Assembly: GCF_051713825.1 (NCBI RefSeq)
Contig: NZ_JBIOQR010000001.1
Span: 1,240,001 to 1,304,000, forward strand
Length of the DNA: 64,000 nt
Origin: Enterococcus_K sp051713825
GTDB taxonomy: Bacteria > Bacillota > Bacilli > Lactobacillales > Enterococcaceae
Direction of reading: 5' to 3'
The position numbers and the translations under genes are program-made. The notes under the pieces were generated by a model. It searched no databases. It saw only the letters and a list, made by a program, of their open reading frames with translations, and was not told the DNA's origin. Of this stretch, positions 25,688 to 35,506 are shown one piece after another. Position 1 is the stretch's first letter, and each line of letters begins with the position of its first letter.

Positions 25688-26833
25688 TTGTTTGAAAAGC
25701 TTCGAAAATCAAAATTAATGTTTTGGTCATTAGAGTTGTTAATTATTGCCAGTTTTGCTTTTATGTTGACTAAAATAAACTTTCTATTTGCTCCAGTAGG
25801 GACATTTTTTTCAACTTTATTTGCACCAGTTTTAATTGCTGGATTCTTATATTATTTGTTGAATCCGATTGTCAACTTTTTGATGAAGTTTAAACTGCGG
25901 CGGATTTATGCAATCATCCTTGTTTTTGTTCTTTTTGTGGTAGCTATCGTTTGGTTAGCACTGAGTTTTATTCCTAGCTTAGTTAGTCAAATTTCAGCAT
26001 TGGCTTCGAATATGCCCACGATTGTCAAAAATACCCAAGCCTGGTTGACCGATATGAGTAATTTGCCGATGTTTAAGGATTTAGATATTACGAAGTACGT
26101 GGAACAATTGAATCTGTCTTATGGAGATATTATTCAGAAATTTTTAAGTGGCCTTTCAAGCGGGCTAGGATCAGTTGTAGGAACGATTGCATCAACCACG
26201 ATGACGATTGTTACAGTCCCTTTCATTTTATTTTATATGTTAAAGGATTCTGATAAATTAGTCCCGAATATCAAACGCTTTTTCCCTGAAAATAGGCGTT
26301 CACAAATTGTTGAATTATTAGGTCAAATGAATCAAACGCTAGCCAATTATATTAGTGGGCAAGCGATAGAATGTGTATTTGTTGGAACCTTTACTTTCTT
26401 AGGGTACCTAATTTTAGGAGTTGATTATGCCTTTTTATTTGGTGTGATTGCTGGTTTGACCAATCTCATTCCTTATTTAGGGCCGTATTTAGGACTAGCA
26501 CCGGCCTTTTTAGTGACAGTCTTTAACTCCCCAATACAAGCGTTTCTATGCTGTATAGTGGTGTTGATTGTTCAACAGTTAGATGGCAATATTATCTATC
26601 CAAATGTGATTGGGAAATCACTTCAAATCCATCCTTTAACTATCATTTTGGTTTTATTAGTAGCTGGAAATCTATCTGGTTTATTAGGGATTTTCTTAGG
26701 GATTCCTTTTTATGCCATTTGTAAAACGGTCGTAGCCTTTGTTGTAAAAGTCGTTCGAGAGGATTATCAAAAACCGAATGAACCAGAGACTGAGAGCAAA
26801 GAAGGTTTAGAAGATAACCCAGAAGAAGGATAG
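25688..26833 (+). CDS. AI-2E family (PerM/YdbI-type) transporter
   Basis: Polytopic membrane protein of 381 aa from the AI-2E/PerM superfamily. It has two N-terminal helices, a central region with amphipathic segments (about 85-150), then a dense set of helices including the family motifs LANYISGQAIECVFVG, GLTNLIPYLGPYLG and IYPNVIGKSLQIHPL. A charged tail ends the protein. The start is TTG 25688, with GAGAGGAGG 7 bp upstream. Despite the family name, members include ion and proton antiporters; the substrate is unknown. Confidence 0.85.
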   Translation: MFEKLRKSKLMFWSLELLIIASFAFMLTKINFLFAPVGTFFSTLFAPVLIAGFLYYLLNPIVNFLMKFKLRRIYAIILVFVLFVVAIVWLALSFIPSLVSQISALASNMPTIVKNTQAWLTDMSNLPMFKDLDITKYVEQLNLSYGDIIQKFLSGLSSGLGSVVGTIASTTMTIVTVPFILFYMLKDSDKLVPNIKRFFPENRRSQIVELLGQMNQTLANYISGQAIECVFVGTFTFLGYLILGVDYAFLFGVIAGLTNLIPYLGPYLGLAPAFLVTVFNSPIQAFLCCIVVLIVQQLDGNIIYPNVIGKSLQIHPLTIILVLLVAGNLSGLLGIFLGIPFYAICKTVVAFVVKVVREDYQKPNEPETESKEGLEDNPEEG

Positions 26834-26880
26834 AATTGGGTCTATGTATTGCAATGGAATCTGCTTTATGATACCATTTT

Positions 26881-26909
26881 AACGTGGCTATGATTAGCCA
26901 CGTTTTTTT
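26881..26909 (+). terminator. Terminator of the AI-2E family gene
   Basis: Perfect 9-bp stem AACGTGGCT / AGCCACGTT with a 6-nt loop, then T7. Confidence 0.95.
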
Positions 26910-26951
26910 CTATAAAAAAACAAATGAAAAATATAAGGAGAGAATGCTATT

Positions 26952-28328
26952 ATGAATGCTGACCCTGACAGTCAGTCGCTTTTAGCGCAGATTTTACTTT
27001 TGGTTGTTTTAACATTGATTAATGCCTTTTTGGCGGCTTCGGAAATTGCGGTGGTTTCTATCAACAAAAACCGTATCGAGCAAAAAGCCGGTGAAGGAGA
27101 TGTAAAGTCTGCAAAATTACTAAAAATCTTGCAAGATCCAAATAATTTCTTATCGACTATTCAAGTTGGAATCACTTTGGTTAATATTTTATCTGGGGCT
27201 TCACTAGCAGATACATTATCTGTTAAGCTAGCACCTTATCTAGGTGGCGGGAGTGCAGGAAAAAATATTGCCAACATCATTGTTTTGGCTATCTTAACGT
27301 ATGTTTCAATCGTATTTGGGGAATTGTATCCCAAACGAATTGCGTTAAACAAATCCGAGGAAGTCGCAAAGGCAACGTCTGGTTTAATTAGAGGGATTGG
27401 AATTGTGGCAAAACCGTTTGTATGGTTATTATCAGCCTCTACAAATTTATTGTCTCGGTTAACCCCAATGGACTTTGATGATGAAGATTCTAAGATGACA
27501 CGTGATGAGATGCGTTATATGCTAGAAACAGAAGGTGTTTTGGACAACGATGAGTTGGAAATGTTGCAAGGTGTCTTTTCTCTTGATACAAAAGTTGCCC
27601 GTGAAGTGATGGTTCCACGTACGGACGCGTTTATGATTGATATCAATGACACGATTGAAGAGAATATTAATGAGGTTCTTTCAGAAAACTTTTCTAGAAT
27701 TCCTGTTTATGATGAGGATAAAGATAAGGTTGTTGGCGTTCTTCATACAAAAAATTTACTTAAAGAAGCCCACAAAAATGGTTTTGATAATATAGATTTA
27801 AAACAGATTATGCAAGAGCCATTATTTGTTCCAGAAACAATCTTTATAGATGACCTTCTTTATGAGTTGAAGAAAACACAAAATCAGATGGCTATTTTAT
27901 TAGATGAATATGGTGGTGTGGTTGGTCTAGCAACTTTAGAAGATTTATTAGAAGAAATTGTTGGTGAAATTGACGATGAATCTGATGAAGTAGAGAAACT
28001 TTATGAGAAAGTCGATGATTGCGAGTTTCTTGTACAAGGTCGAATGCTAATTGATGAGTTTAATGAACTGTTTGAAACAGATTTGCATATGAGTGATGTC
28101 GATACGATGGCTGGCTATTTGATTACAGCATTAGGAACGATTCCTGATGAAGGTGAGAAGCTGTCATTTGATGTGGACAATGTAACATTGATCTCAGAGG
28201 AAATGGAAGGTTCTCGAGTACTTGTACTGAGAGTGAAGTTTCATGATCCAAAAGTACAAGAGGTCGAGCCAGAAGAGGAACGTCGCTTGTTTCGAAAAGA
28301 GTTTGATGACGAAGAACCAAGAAGATAA
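26952..28328 (+). CDS. CNNM/CorC (hemolysin C-like) transporter-associated protein
   Basis: Membrane protein of 458 aa of the CNNM/CorC family, linked to magnesium or sodium extrusion. A DUF21 membrane domain lies at about 5-195, with the NAFLAASEIA opening and the IVFGELYPKRIAL motif (usually GE-x-x-PK). A pair of CBS domains follows (about 210-335; MVPRTDAFMID, DEYGGVVGLATLEDLLEEIVGEI) and then a CorC_HlyC domain (about 345-430). AAGGAG precedes the ATG. The older label hemolysin is historical. It is monocistronic with a terminator. Confidence 0.9.
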   Translation: MNADPDSQSLLAQILLLVVLTLINAFLAASEIAVVSINKNRIEQKAGEGDVKSAKLLKILQDPNNFLSTIQVGITLVNILSGASLADTLSVKLAPYLGGGSAGKNIANIIVLAILTYVSIVFGELYPKRIALNKSEEVAKATSGLIRGIGIVAKPFVWLLSASTNLLSRLTPMDFDDEDSKMTRDEMRYMLETEGVLDNDELEMLQGVFSLDTKVAREVMVPRTDAFMIDINDTIEENINEVLSENFSRIPVYDEDKDKVVGVLHTKNLLKEAHKNGFDNIDLKQIMQEPLFVPETIFIDDLLYELKKTQNQMAILLDEYGGVVGLATLEDLLEEIVGEIDDESDEVEKLYEKVDDCEFLVQGRMLIDEFNELFETDLHMSDVDTMAGYLITALGTIPDEGEKLSFDVDNVTLISEEMEGSRVLVLRVKFHDPKVQEVEPEEERRLFRKEFDDEEPRR

Positions 28329-28362
28329 GAACAAATAGTGCATTTAAGCACACAGATACGGC

Positions 28363-28394
28363 CAGTAAAATCACAATTGATTTTGCTGGTTTTC
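28363..28394 (+). terminator. Terminator after the CNNM gene
   Basis: Twelve-bp stem CCAGTAAAATCA (28363-28374) / TGATTTTGCTGG (28379-28390), one mismatch or wobble, 4-nt loop, then TTTT. Confidence 0.8.
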
Positions 28395-28606
28395 TGGCTT
28401 AAGGAATTTGATAAAATGGGTTTTTGACACTTTAGCTAGAATAATTTCCGAAAATCATCAACTTCCAGACAACAAGTATTTATTTTTCTATAGGTTACAT
28501 GATATACTTGGCTAGTTGGAAAATTAGTGTTTTTCTTGGCTAATTTTATCAAGTGTCTAAGAGAGTACGTCTCTCATCTAATACAGTTACAGAAATGGAG
28601 TCGAAA

Positions 28607-30187
28607 ATGAACAATCCTAAATTAAACGAACAGGTTGACGCTCGTCGAACATTTGCTATTATTTCCCATCCGGATGCTGGGAAAACTACGATAACAGAAC
28701 AGCTTCTTCTATTTGGTGGAGCTATCCGCCAAGCGGGAACTGTTAAAGGGAAAAAAACAGGGAACTTTGCAAAATCTGACTGGATGGAGATTGAAAAGCA
28801 ACGTGGGATTTCGGTTACTAGTTCAGTTATGCAATTTGATTATGAAGGCAAACGTGTGAATATCTTGGATACTCCAGGGCATGAGGATTTTTCTGAGGAT
28901 ACGTATCGAACATTGATGGCTGTGGATAGTGCAGTCATGGTTATTGATAGTGCAAAAGGGATTGAAGCGCAAACAAAAAAGTTATTTCAAGTAGTAAAAA
29001 AACGTGGAATTCCAATCTTTACTTTTATAAATAAACTAGATCGTGACGGTCGTGAACCGCTAGATTTATTAGAAGAGTTAGAAGAATTGCTAGATATTGA
29101 GTCTTATCCAATGAATTGGCCGATTGGTATGGGAAAAGGGTTAGAAGGTTTATATGATATTCATAATAGACGAGTGGAATTATATCGCCCTGAAAACTAT
29201 GATGGTGAGCGTCTGATTCCATTAAATGAAGAGGGGCAAATTCCTGAAGGCCATAAGCTATACGAAAATGGTGTGTATCAACAAGTATTAGATGAAGTGG
29301 AATTACTTCAAGAGGCTGGCGATGACTTTGATACAGACAAGATTGCTGCAGGTAACCAAACACCCGTCTTCTTCGGTTCTGCCTTAACGAACTTTGGTGT
29401 TCAGACTATGTTAGAAACATTCTTGGAATTTGCGCCCAAACCACATGCGCACAAGACAGAGAATGGACAGGAGGTTAGTCCGTATGAAGAAGAGTTTTCC
29501 GGTTTTGTTTTCAAAATTCAAGCTAATATGAATCCTGCTCATCGAGATAGAATTGCTTTTGTCCGTATTTGTTCGGGGACTTTTGAAAGAGGAATGGATG
29601 TTACGTTAGAAAGAACCAATAAAAAAATGAAACTAAGTAACGTGACACAGTTTATGGCTGATACTCGTGAAAATGTTCAAGAGGCTGTTGCTGGGGATAT
29701 TATCGGAGTTTATGATACAGGAAATTATCAAATCGGGGATACGATTTTTGAAGGGAAATTAAAAGTTGCTTATGAAGAGCTTCCTTCTTTTACTCCTGAG
29801 TTGTTTATGAAGGTTATCGCCAAGAATGTTATGAAGCAAAAATCCTTCCATAAAGGGATTTATCAGTTGGTTCAAGAAGGTGCAATTCAATTGTATAAAA
29901 CCTACTTAACTGATGAGTATATCATTGGTGCAGTCGGCCAGCTGCAGTTTGAAGTCTTTCAATATCGGATGCTTAATGAATACAATGCTGAAGTAGTTAT
30001 GACACCAATGGGCAATAAGATTGCTCGCTGGATTCAACCAGAAGACCTGGATGAACGAATGAGTTCAAGTCGAAATATCTTAGCAAAAGACCGTTTTGAT
30101 CAGCCATTGTTCTTATTTGAAAACCAATTTGCTATGCGTTGGTTCGCTGATAAATATCCAGATGTTGAACTGAAAAGTTTGATGTAG
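28607..30187 (+). CDS. prfC: Peptide chain release factor 3
   Basis: Translational GTPase (526 aa) that recycles RF1/RF2 from the ribosome. The G domain shows G1 SHPDAGKTT, switch II DTPGHEDFSEDT and G4 FINKLD; domains II and III follow, ending at the usual RF3 C-terminus. The frame is open from GTG 28553, but ATG 28607 has GGAG 6 bp upstream and gives the conserved start just before EQVDARRTFAIISHPD. It is monocistronic, with a terminator after it. Confidence 0.95.
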   Translation: MNNPKLNEQVDARRTFAIISHPDAGKTTITEQLLLFGGAIRQAGTVKGKKTGNFAKSDWMEIEKQRGISVTSSVMQFDYEGKRVNILDTPGHEDFSEDTYRTLMAVDSAVMVIDSAKGIEAQTKKLFQVVKKRGIPIFTFINKLDRDGREPLDLLEELEELLDIESYPMNWPIGMGKGLEGLYDIHNRRVELYRPENYDGERLIPLNEEGQIPEGHKLYENGVYQQVLDEVELLQEAGDDFDTDKIAAGNQTPVFFGSALTNFGVQTMLETFLEFAPKPHAHKTENGQEVSPYEEEFSGFVFKIQANMNPAHRDRIAFVRICSGTFERGMDVTLERTNKKMKLSNVTQFMADTRENVQEAVAGDIIGVYDTGNYQIGDTIFEGKLKVAYEELPSFTPELFMKVIAKNVMKQKSFHKGIYQLVQEGAIQLYKTYLTDEYIIGAVGQLQFEVFQYRMLNEYNAEVVMTPMGNKIARWIQPEDLDERMSSSRNILAKDRFDQPLFLFENQFAMRWFADKYPDVELKSLM

Positions 30188-30258
30188 TAATAAGATAGTT
30201 AGATTGCAGTGTATAGACTGACTACCGAAAATGTTAGGTGTAAATATGTGTATGTTTT

Positions 30259-30297
30259 AAATCCTTTTTATCAGAAATTGATAAGAAGGATTTTTTA
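30259..30297 (+). terminator. Terminator of prfC
   Basis: Stem AAATCCTT (30259-30266) / AAGGATTT (30286-30293) with further pairing inside, followed by TTTTT. Confidence 0.8.
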
Positions 30298-30666
30298 TTA
30301 CGAACAGCAGAATCCCAAAATTTATTAAATAATAAACGTTATTATAGGAGTCAGTATTTTAAGATTATAATGTTTGATAGAAGATTGGGTCTATTTAGAT
30401 TATTTATCTATAAAGTATCAATCAGGTTATTTTTTGTTAAGTATCATATGTATTTTGCCATTACTATAGAATGCTTTTTTGTAGTTCCTAAAATTTTTTT
30501 CTTAAATAGTGATTGATTTTTTTCTTTGGTATTTAAAAATTTAAATAAAAATATTATTTTATTTTATTTTGACTCGAAATCGGGTCTTTTTTTGATAATT
30601 CTTTTTTTTAAAAATATCGATTTTTGGTGTTATTATGTGAATTATTAATGCTAAAGGAGAACTTTC
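30298..30666. other. AT-rich intergenic region before the Mga-like regulator
   Basis: About 370 bp with no gene. A second terminator-like hairpin, GACTCG (30571-30576) / CGGGTC (30581-30586) followed by a T7 run, lies about 75 bp before the regulator. The rest is very AT-rich with no strong promoter read by eye. Confidence 0.55.
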
Positions 30667-32133
30667 ATGGTACAAAATATCTTAGTTAATGAAGAGAGTA
30701 AAATTAAGTTAGCAGTCTTAACCCGAATACGCGAATTAGGAGATGGGGTCTATCCCATTTATCAATTTGAGACGGAATTGGGTTTCTCTTATGTGAAAAT
30801 GTCCAAGCTTATTCATGCACTTGATAGTGAATTACAGCAAATTGATCCAGAGTTTCATTTGTTAAATGGAAAAGATAAGATTGAAGTAGAGGGAGAGATT
30901 CCTTCAGTAGAGGATTATCAACGGCTCTTGTGCAGGGAAAGCTTACCTTATCGTTTCCTTGTTTATGCATTGTTAAACCCAGGTAAACAGCTGGCTGATT
31001 TTTGTATAGGGGAAGGATTGAGTCAGTCATCAGTTATGCGGCGTATGGGGGTACTTACTGCTTATTTTAGAGAGAATGGTATTCGTTTGAATTGTTTTCA
31101 AATGAGACTTACTGGAAAAGAAAGTGTCATTCGAATGATTCTTGCACAATTTATTTGGTATGTATCTTTTGGGGAAGAGTTAATTGAGCATTTCAAAAAT
31201 CATCAACCGTTAGAAATGAATCAATTATTCGCACCTGAGGATAGTCGATGGATGGCCTATGGTGATGAACGAGAATGGACCCTTTATCAAGCAATTGCTT
31301 ACTTGAGACTTCAACAAGGATACTCGTTAGAGGAAAATGATTTTGAGACTCTTTGTTTGCCACCAATCAATAAAAATTTCCAAGATGCCTTGAGAGATCT
31401 TCACCAGAGCGAAACAAACATTAAAAGGGAAAGTGATTTAATCGGCTTTACAATGTTTTATAGAACACAATATTTTACTTTAAGTGATCCTCGATTAAAA
31501 TATGTCAAAAGATATTGCGAAATTAATGAGCGAGTCTATAAACATACACATAATTTTTATGATTTTTGTTTGAGAAAACTATTTACAAAAAGAGTCTTGA
31601 ATGAGCAGGCGCGATTGCTTTGGATTGATTTGTTTAATTTATTTTTGATGAAGGATTATTTTCCGGAAGTAGCGTTTAGCTATAATTTATCGATTAGCCC
31701 TTTAATGGCGTATTACCATCCATCCATTCAGAGATTGAAAAATAAAATTAATCTTTTTTTAGAAGAGGAGTATCGTTTGGAATCGTCTAAATTACAGCGA
31801 AGAGAAGATTTATTGCTTCTTTTATCAGCGATGGTGTTGCCATACTATGATGAACCTAGATCAAAAAAAATCATTCGTTTAGGAATTGCAGGTGTTCACG
31901 ATGACAGCCTACTGCATTTCTTATTCTATCATTTGAAACAAATTACCGGGTTAGACATCGAAATCTGTGGGAAAAGAGTAGATAAGGAATATGATTTATT
32001 ATTAAGCTCAGCCACACAATATTTACCTGAAAATTTAAAAAATCCTTACTATATACTAGATACAGAAAATGTACAGATGCTTGCTCATATCCAAAAAAGA
32101 ATTGATGATATATGTCGTGAAGAATTTGCGTAA
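30667..32133 (+). CDS. Mga/AtxA-like transcriptional regulator
   Basis: Predicted DNA-binding regulator of 488 aa with the Mga-type layout. An N-terminal helix-turn-helix (about 10-60) and a second Mga HTH (about 95-165; LADFCIGEGLSQSSVMRRMGVL) are followed by a long helical PRD-like region and a C-terminal EIIB-like segment (about 395-480; LGIAGVHDDSLLHFLFYHL). AAAGGAG lies 6 bp before the ATG. It is monocistronic. Proteins of this type in streptococci and bacilli control surface or virulence genes and can be tuned by PTS phosphorylation; the target here is unknown and no obvious partner gene is adjacent. Confidence 0.8.
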   Translation: MVQNILVNEESKIKLAVLTRIRELGDGVYPIYQFETELGFSYVKMSKLIHALDSELQQIDPEFHLLNGKDKIEVEGEIPSVEDYQRLLCRESLPYRFLVYALLNPGKQLADFCIGEGLSQSSVMRRMGVLTAYFRENGIRLNCFQMRLTGKESVIRMILAQFIWYVSFGEELIEHFKNHQPLEMNQLFAPEDSRWMAYGDEREWTLYQAIAYLRLQQGYSLEENDFETLCLPPINKNFQDALRDLHQSETNIKRESDLIGFTMFYRTQYFTLSDPRLKYVKRYCEINERVYKHTHNFYDFCLRKLFTKRVLNEQARLLWIDLFNLFLMKDYFPEVAFSYNLSISPLMAYYHPSIQRLKNKINLFLEEEYRLESSKLQRREDLLLLLSAMVLPYYDEPRSKKIIRLGIAGVHDDSLLHFLFYHLKQITGLDIEICGKRVDKEYDLLLSSATQYLPENLKNPYYILDTENVQMLAHIQKRIDDICREEFA

Positions 32134-32179
32134 AGTAATCCTTGTAAGGAATTTAGGAAATGAGAAACCATATAAAAGA

Positions 32180-32218
32180 GAGGCTAGCAGATAACCAATA
32201 AAGTTATCTCCCAGCCTC
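32180..32218. terminator. Bidirectional terminator between the Mga-like gene and the DUF1827 gene
   Basis: Sixteen-base arms GAGGCTAGCAGATAAC and GTTATCTCCCAGCCTC pair with two mismatches around a 7-nt loop; CTTTT and AAAAGAG flanks suit both strands. Confidence 0.75.
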
Positions 32219-32245
32219 AGACTCTTTCTAATAAAATGTATTTGA

Positions 32246-32566
32246 TTAAATGGCGATACCATTTTCTTGACTCTGCTTAGGAATAGATATTTCTACCGTT
32301 CCTTCCAGTTCCACAGTAGAAATTTTATCCGCTTGGTAGGACCCAGCTGGTAATTTCTTTAAAAAATAGGATTTAATCTCTTCAATCTCTGAAAGTTTAA
32401 GGTTACGTTTCTTATTAACAATTAAAATTTCGTTGTGAGCCAAGGCAGAAGTGTAGACAACGGTAGTGTTACCAGCTGTATATACTTTGACCATCTCAGC
32501 ATCTGTATTTTCTAATTGATTCATCACAAGTCTAGAATGACTGTTTGTAACGTTTACAAGTTTCAT
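32246..32566 (-). CDS. DUF1827 family protein
   Basis: Small conserved protein (106 aa) of unknown function restricted to Lactobacillales. The family start MKLVNVTNSHSRLV and the strand-rich centre VKVYTAGNTTVVYTSA, then EILIVNKKRN, are recognisable. The ATG at 32566 has AGGTGAG 6 bp upstream; a frame opening at 32596 is rejected. In this group the gene is often next to clpE, as here. A hairpin between them suggests a separate transcript. No membrane segment or catalytic motif is seen. Confidence 0.85.
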   Translation of the reverse strand: MKLVNVTNSHSRLVMNQLENTDAEMVKVYTAGNTTVVYTSALAHNEILIVNKKRNLKLSEIEEIKSYFLKKLPAGSYQADKISTVELEGTVEISIPKQSQENGIAI

Positions 32567-32702
32567 ATCGCTCACCTCGCTTATTAAATTTAACACGTTT
32601 TATTATCTTTCTCCATTATAAATTTTTTTACAGAAAATAGGAAGAACTTTGACTCACAATGGAAAATTTTTTTTGAAAAACGTCCTTATTTTGTCAGAAT
32701 TT

Positions 32703-32738
32703 AAAAAAATGGGATATTCGCTTACTCACGAATATCCT
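32703..32738 (-). terminator. Terminator of clpE
   Basis: On the minus strand the stem GGATATTCG / CGAATATCC (plus strand 32712-32720 and 32729-32737) is followed by T7 (A-run at 32704-32710). Confidence 0.8.
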
Positions 32739-32753
32739 ATTTTCTGTATCTAT

Positions 32754-35006
32754 CTACTTATCTGACTCATTGGATACTGTATCTGTCATTTCTTTTGCTA
32801 GTCGCTCAGGTTTAGAGGTAATTGTAATTTTACCTTCTTTATCAAGCTTGGCTTTTAAATCATGGATAGCTGGATGATCTAGATAGAATTCCGCAATGCC
32901 ATCTTCTATTTGTTCTTGAATCGTTCTGCGTAATGGTCGAGCACCCATGGTCGGATCAAAGCCTAAATCCACTAGTTTTTCTTTGACACTTTCAGGCACA
33001 TCAATTGTTAAATGTTGAGACATGAGTAATTGATTTACTTCGTCTAACATCAAGCTGACAATATTCATCAAGTTTTCCTTGCTCAATGATTTGAATTCAA
33101 CAATCCCATCAAAGCGGTTCAAGAACTCAGGTGTGAAGTAGTTATTTAATTGATTTAAAACAGAACGTGTAATCCCTTCACGAGCCGCACCAAAACCAAC
33201 ATTTGCTTCAACATTGCCTGTTCCTGCGTTACTAGTCATAATAATTAGCGTATCTTTGAAGCTAACCGTGCGTCCTTGCGCATCAGTTAAGCGACCATCG
33301 TCCAAAATTTGTAAAAACATATGAAGGACATCAGGATGTGCCTTTTCGATTTCATCTAACAGGATTAAGCTGTATGGGTTGCGACGAACTTTTTCAGTTA
33401 GTTGACCTGCTTCGTCATAACCAACATAACCTGGAGGAGAACCAATCAGTTTTGAAACACTGTGCTTTTCCATATATTCGGACATATCAAACCGAATCAT
33501 CGCATCTTCTGAACCAAACATTTCATAAGCCAACTGTTTGGCAAGTTCTGTTTTCCCGACGCCTGTCGGTCCAACAAATAGGAAGGAGCCAATCGGACGG
33601 TTTTGTTTACCAAGTCCAACGCGGTTTCTTCGGATGGCTTTTGAAACCTTATCAATAGCTTCTTCTTGACCGATGACATGTTTTTTCAAATCGTCAGCCA
33701 AGTTTTTTAATTGTGTTTGTTCTTTTTCTTTTAATTCACCAACTGGAATACCCGTTTTTTGTTCAACGATTTGTTCCATATCTTGTTCAGTGATGACAGG
33801 AGTTTCTTCATCACTGACTTGTTTTTCTTTCATTGCTTGTAATTTATTGATTTGATCACGATAATAAGCAGCTTTTTCAAAATCTTCTTCTTGAGAAGCT
33901 TGTTGTTTTTGAGCCTCTGCATCAGCTAACTTTTTCTCAATTGTTTTTGGATCAACAATTTGAATGGTCAAATTCATTTTAGAACCCGATTCGTCAAGCA
34001 AGTCAATCGCTTTATCTGGTAAAAAACGATCTTGGATATAACGATTTGAAAGAACCGCGGCCGCTTTGATTGCTTCGTCCGTATACTTCACATGATGGAA
34101 GTCTTCATAGCGTTTTTGTAGACCTTGTAAGATGGCAATCGTTTCATTGACACTTGGTTCATCCACGCGGACGGGTTGCATCCGACGTTCAAGTGCCGCA
34201 TCTTTTTCAATGACGCGATACTCATTTAGTGTCGTTGCTCCAACCATTTGTAGCTCGCCACGTGCTAAGGCTGGTTTTAGAATATTCCCAGCGTCCATAT
34301 TGCCATCACCAGCAGAACCAGCGCCAACAATTTCATGAACTTCATCAATAAACAGAATGACATTCTCTGCTTGTTTAATTTCTTCGATTAATTTTTGCAT
34401 TCGCTCTTCAAATTGCCCTCTAATTCCTGTTCCTTGAACTAAAGAGACAACATCTAAACGGATAACTTCTTTTTCCATTAGTTTCTGAGGAACATCCCCG
34501 TCAACAATTTTTTGAGCTAACCCTTCAACTACTGCTGTTTTACCGACACCAGGTTCGCCAATAAGAACTGGATTATTTTTTGTTCGACGGTTAAGAATTT
34601 CAATAATTCGTTTGATTTCTTCATCACGGCCAACAACAGGATCAATTTCACCCTTTCGAGCAAGTTCAGTAATATTAATACCATACTCACCTAAGAGTCC
34701 CTGACCGGGTTGACCACTGCGAGGAGGTTGTCCGTTATTAAAATTATTTCCTCCACCAAATTGTGTAGGGGGAGTTTGATCATTTGGAATACCTTGATTT
34801 TGCATTTGGCGAGACATCGAGCGGAATAAATCATCCAAGCTGCCAAAACCAAAAGGATCTTGTTGTGCCATACGTGGTTGCTCACCTCGTTCATTTTTTA
34901 ATTTTTGATAGCAACTCTGACAATAATCGAGCTGTTTACGTTGTCCATTAACATTCGCGTATAAGTGAATGGTTGCTTCATTTGTACCACAATTAATACA
35001 AAGCAT
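32754..35006 (-). CDS. clpE: ATP-dependent Clp protease ATP-binding subunit ClpE
   Basis: Hsp100 unfoldase (750 aa) that works with ClpP or alone in protein quality control. The N-terminal zinc finger CINCG ... CQSC (about 3-32) is diagnostic of ClpE. A glycine- and glutamine-rich linker follows, then AAA+ 1 with Walker A GEPGVGKT, a UVR domain (about 330-365; DAEAQKQQASQEEDFEKAAYYRD in part), and AAA+ 2 with GPTGVGKTEL and LLDEIEKAHPD. ATG 35006 matches the family start MLCINCG. A CtsR operator overlaps the start of transcription, so heat-shock and protein-stress control is expected. Confidence 0.96.
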   Translation of the reverse strand: MLCINCGTNEATIHLYANVNGQRKQLDYCQSCYQKLKNERGEQPRMAQQDPFGFGSLDDLFRSMSRQMQNQGIPNDQTPPTQFGGGNNFNNGQPPRSGQPGQGLLGEYGINITELARKGEIDPVVGRDEEIKRIIEILNRRTKNNPVLIGEPGVGKTAVVEGLAQKIVDGDVPQKLMEKEVIRLDVVSLVQGTGIRGQFEERMQKLIEEIKQAENVILFIDEVHEIVGAGSAGDGNMDAGNILKPALARGELQMVGATTLNEYRVIEKDAALERRMQPVRVDEPSVNETIAILQGLQKRYEDFHHVKYTDEAIKAAAVLSNRYIQDRFLPDKAIDLLDESGSKMNLTIQIVDPKTIEKKLADAEAQKQQASQEEDFEKAAYYRDQINKLQAMKEKQVSDEETPVITEQDMEQIVEQKTGIPVGELKEKEQTQLKNLADDLKKHVIGQEEAIDKVSKAIRRNRVGLGKQNRPIGSFLFVGPTGVGKTELAKQLAYEMFGSEDAMIRFDMSEYMEKHSVSKLIGSPPGYVGYDEAGQLTEKVRRNPYSLILLDEIEKAHPDVLHMFLQILDDGRLTDAQGRTVSFKDTLIIMTSNAGTGNVEANVGFGAAREGITRSVLNQLNNYFTPEFLNRFDGIVEFKSLSKENLMNIVSLMLDEVNQLLMSQHLTIDVPESVKEKLVDLGFDPTMGARPLRRTIQEQIEDGIAEFYLDHPAIHDLKAKLDKEGKITITSKPERLAKEMTDTVSNESDK

Positions 35007-35121
35007 CAGTCCTTCACGTCCTTTCATAATGGTTGTTATCCTTATTTTAGCGTGAAATCTCTTTTTGGTAAAAAGAAAACACTCAGTCAAGTAGAGAGTC
35101 GATTAGATAGAAAGAAATTAA

Positions 35122-35140
35122 TTGACCAAATTTGACCTTT
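35122..35140 (-). promoter_or_regulatory. CtsR operator of clpE
   Basis: Minus strand reads AAAGGTCAAATTTGGTCAA, a tandem heptad matching the CtsR consensus GGTCAAA-N3-GGTCAAA except at the final base. It lies immediately downstream of the clpE -10, where repressor binding would block initiation. Confidence 0.85.
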
Positions 35141-35146
35141 AAATTT

Positions 35147-35174
35147 ATTATACTTATTTTTTGTAGGTGTGCAA
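35147..35174 (-). promoter_or_regulatory. clpE promoter
   Basis: Minus strand TTGCAC (-35, plus coordinates 35169-35174), 16-bp spacer, TATAAT (-10, 35147-35152), with the CtsR box directly after it. Confidence 0.75.
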
Positions 35175-35506
35175 GTTTTTAGATTTGGAAAAAAATTTAG
35201 GGAAGCTGTTGCTTTTCGGTGGAAATAACTACTGCTTTTTTTAGGAGGTCCTAATTTTATGAAACTAAAATAATTGTAAAGTAGATTTGAGTAGAGAATA
35301 AGAAGGTCAGATTCATAGATTAGAAGAAATATTCCGAAATATACGGATTTTTCGCTTATTTCGAGGGAAAAGTGTTGTATCGTTAGCAAAAAAATGGTAA
35401 TCTTTACAATTGAAAGGGTCGAAATTTGAATGGTTCTAACAGAACTATGAAAAAAGAAAACCCTCACAATAAAAATACACTTTTATTATAAAGGAGACCG
35501 ATTAAC
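35175..35506. other. Region between the clpE promoter and ptsH
   Basis: About 330 bp without a gene. A weak promoter candidate for ptsH (TTGTAT at 35375, 17 bp, TAATCT at 35398) gives a leader of about 100 nt. No clear cre box or riboswitch was recognised. Confidence 0.5.

Noticed and set aside
35087..35467. 126-aa minus-strand frame between clpE and ptsH.
   Set aside because: Lies across the clpE promoter and CtsR box, has no ribosome site and a composition of AT-rich noise.
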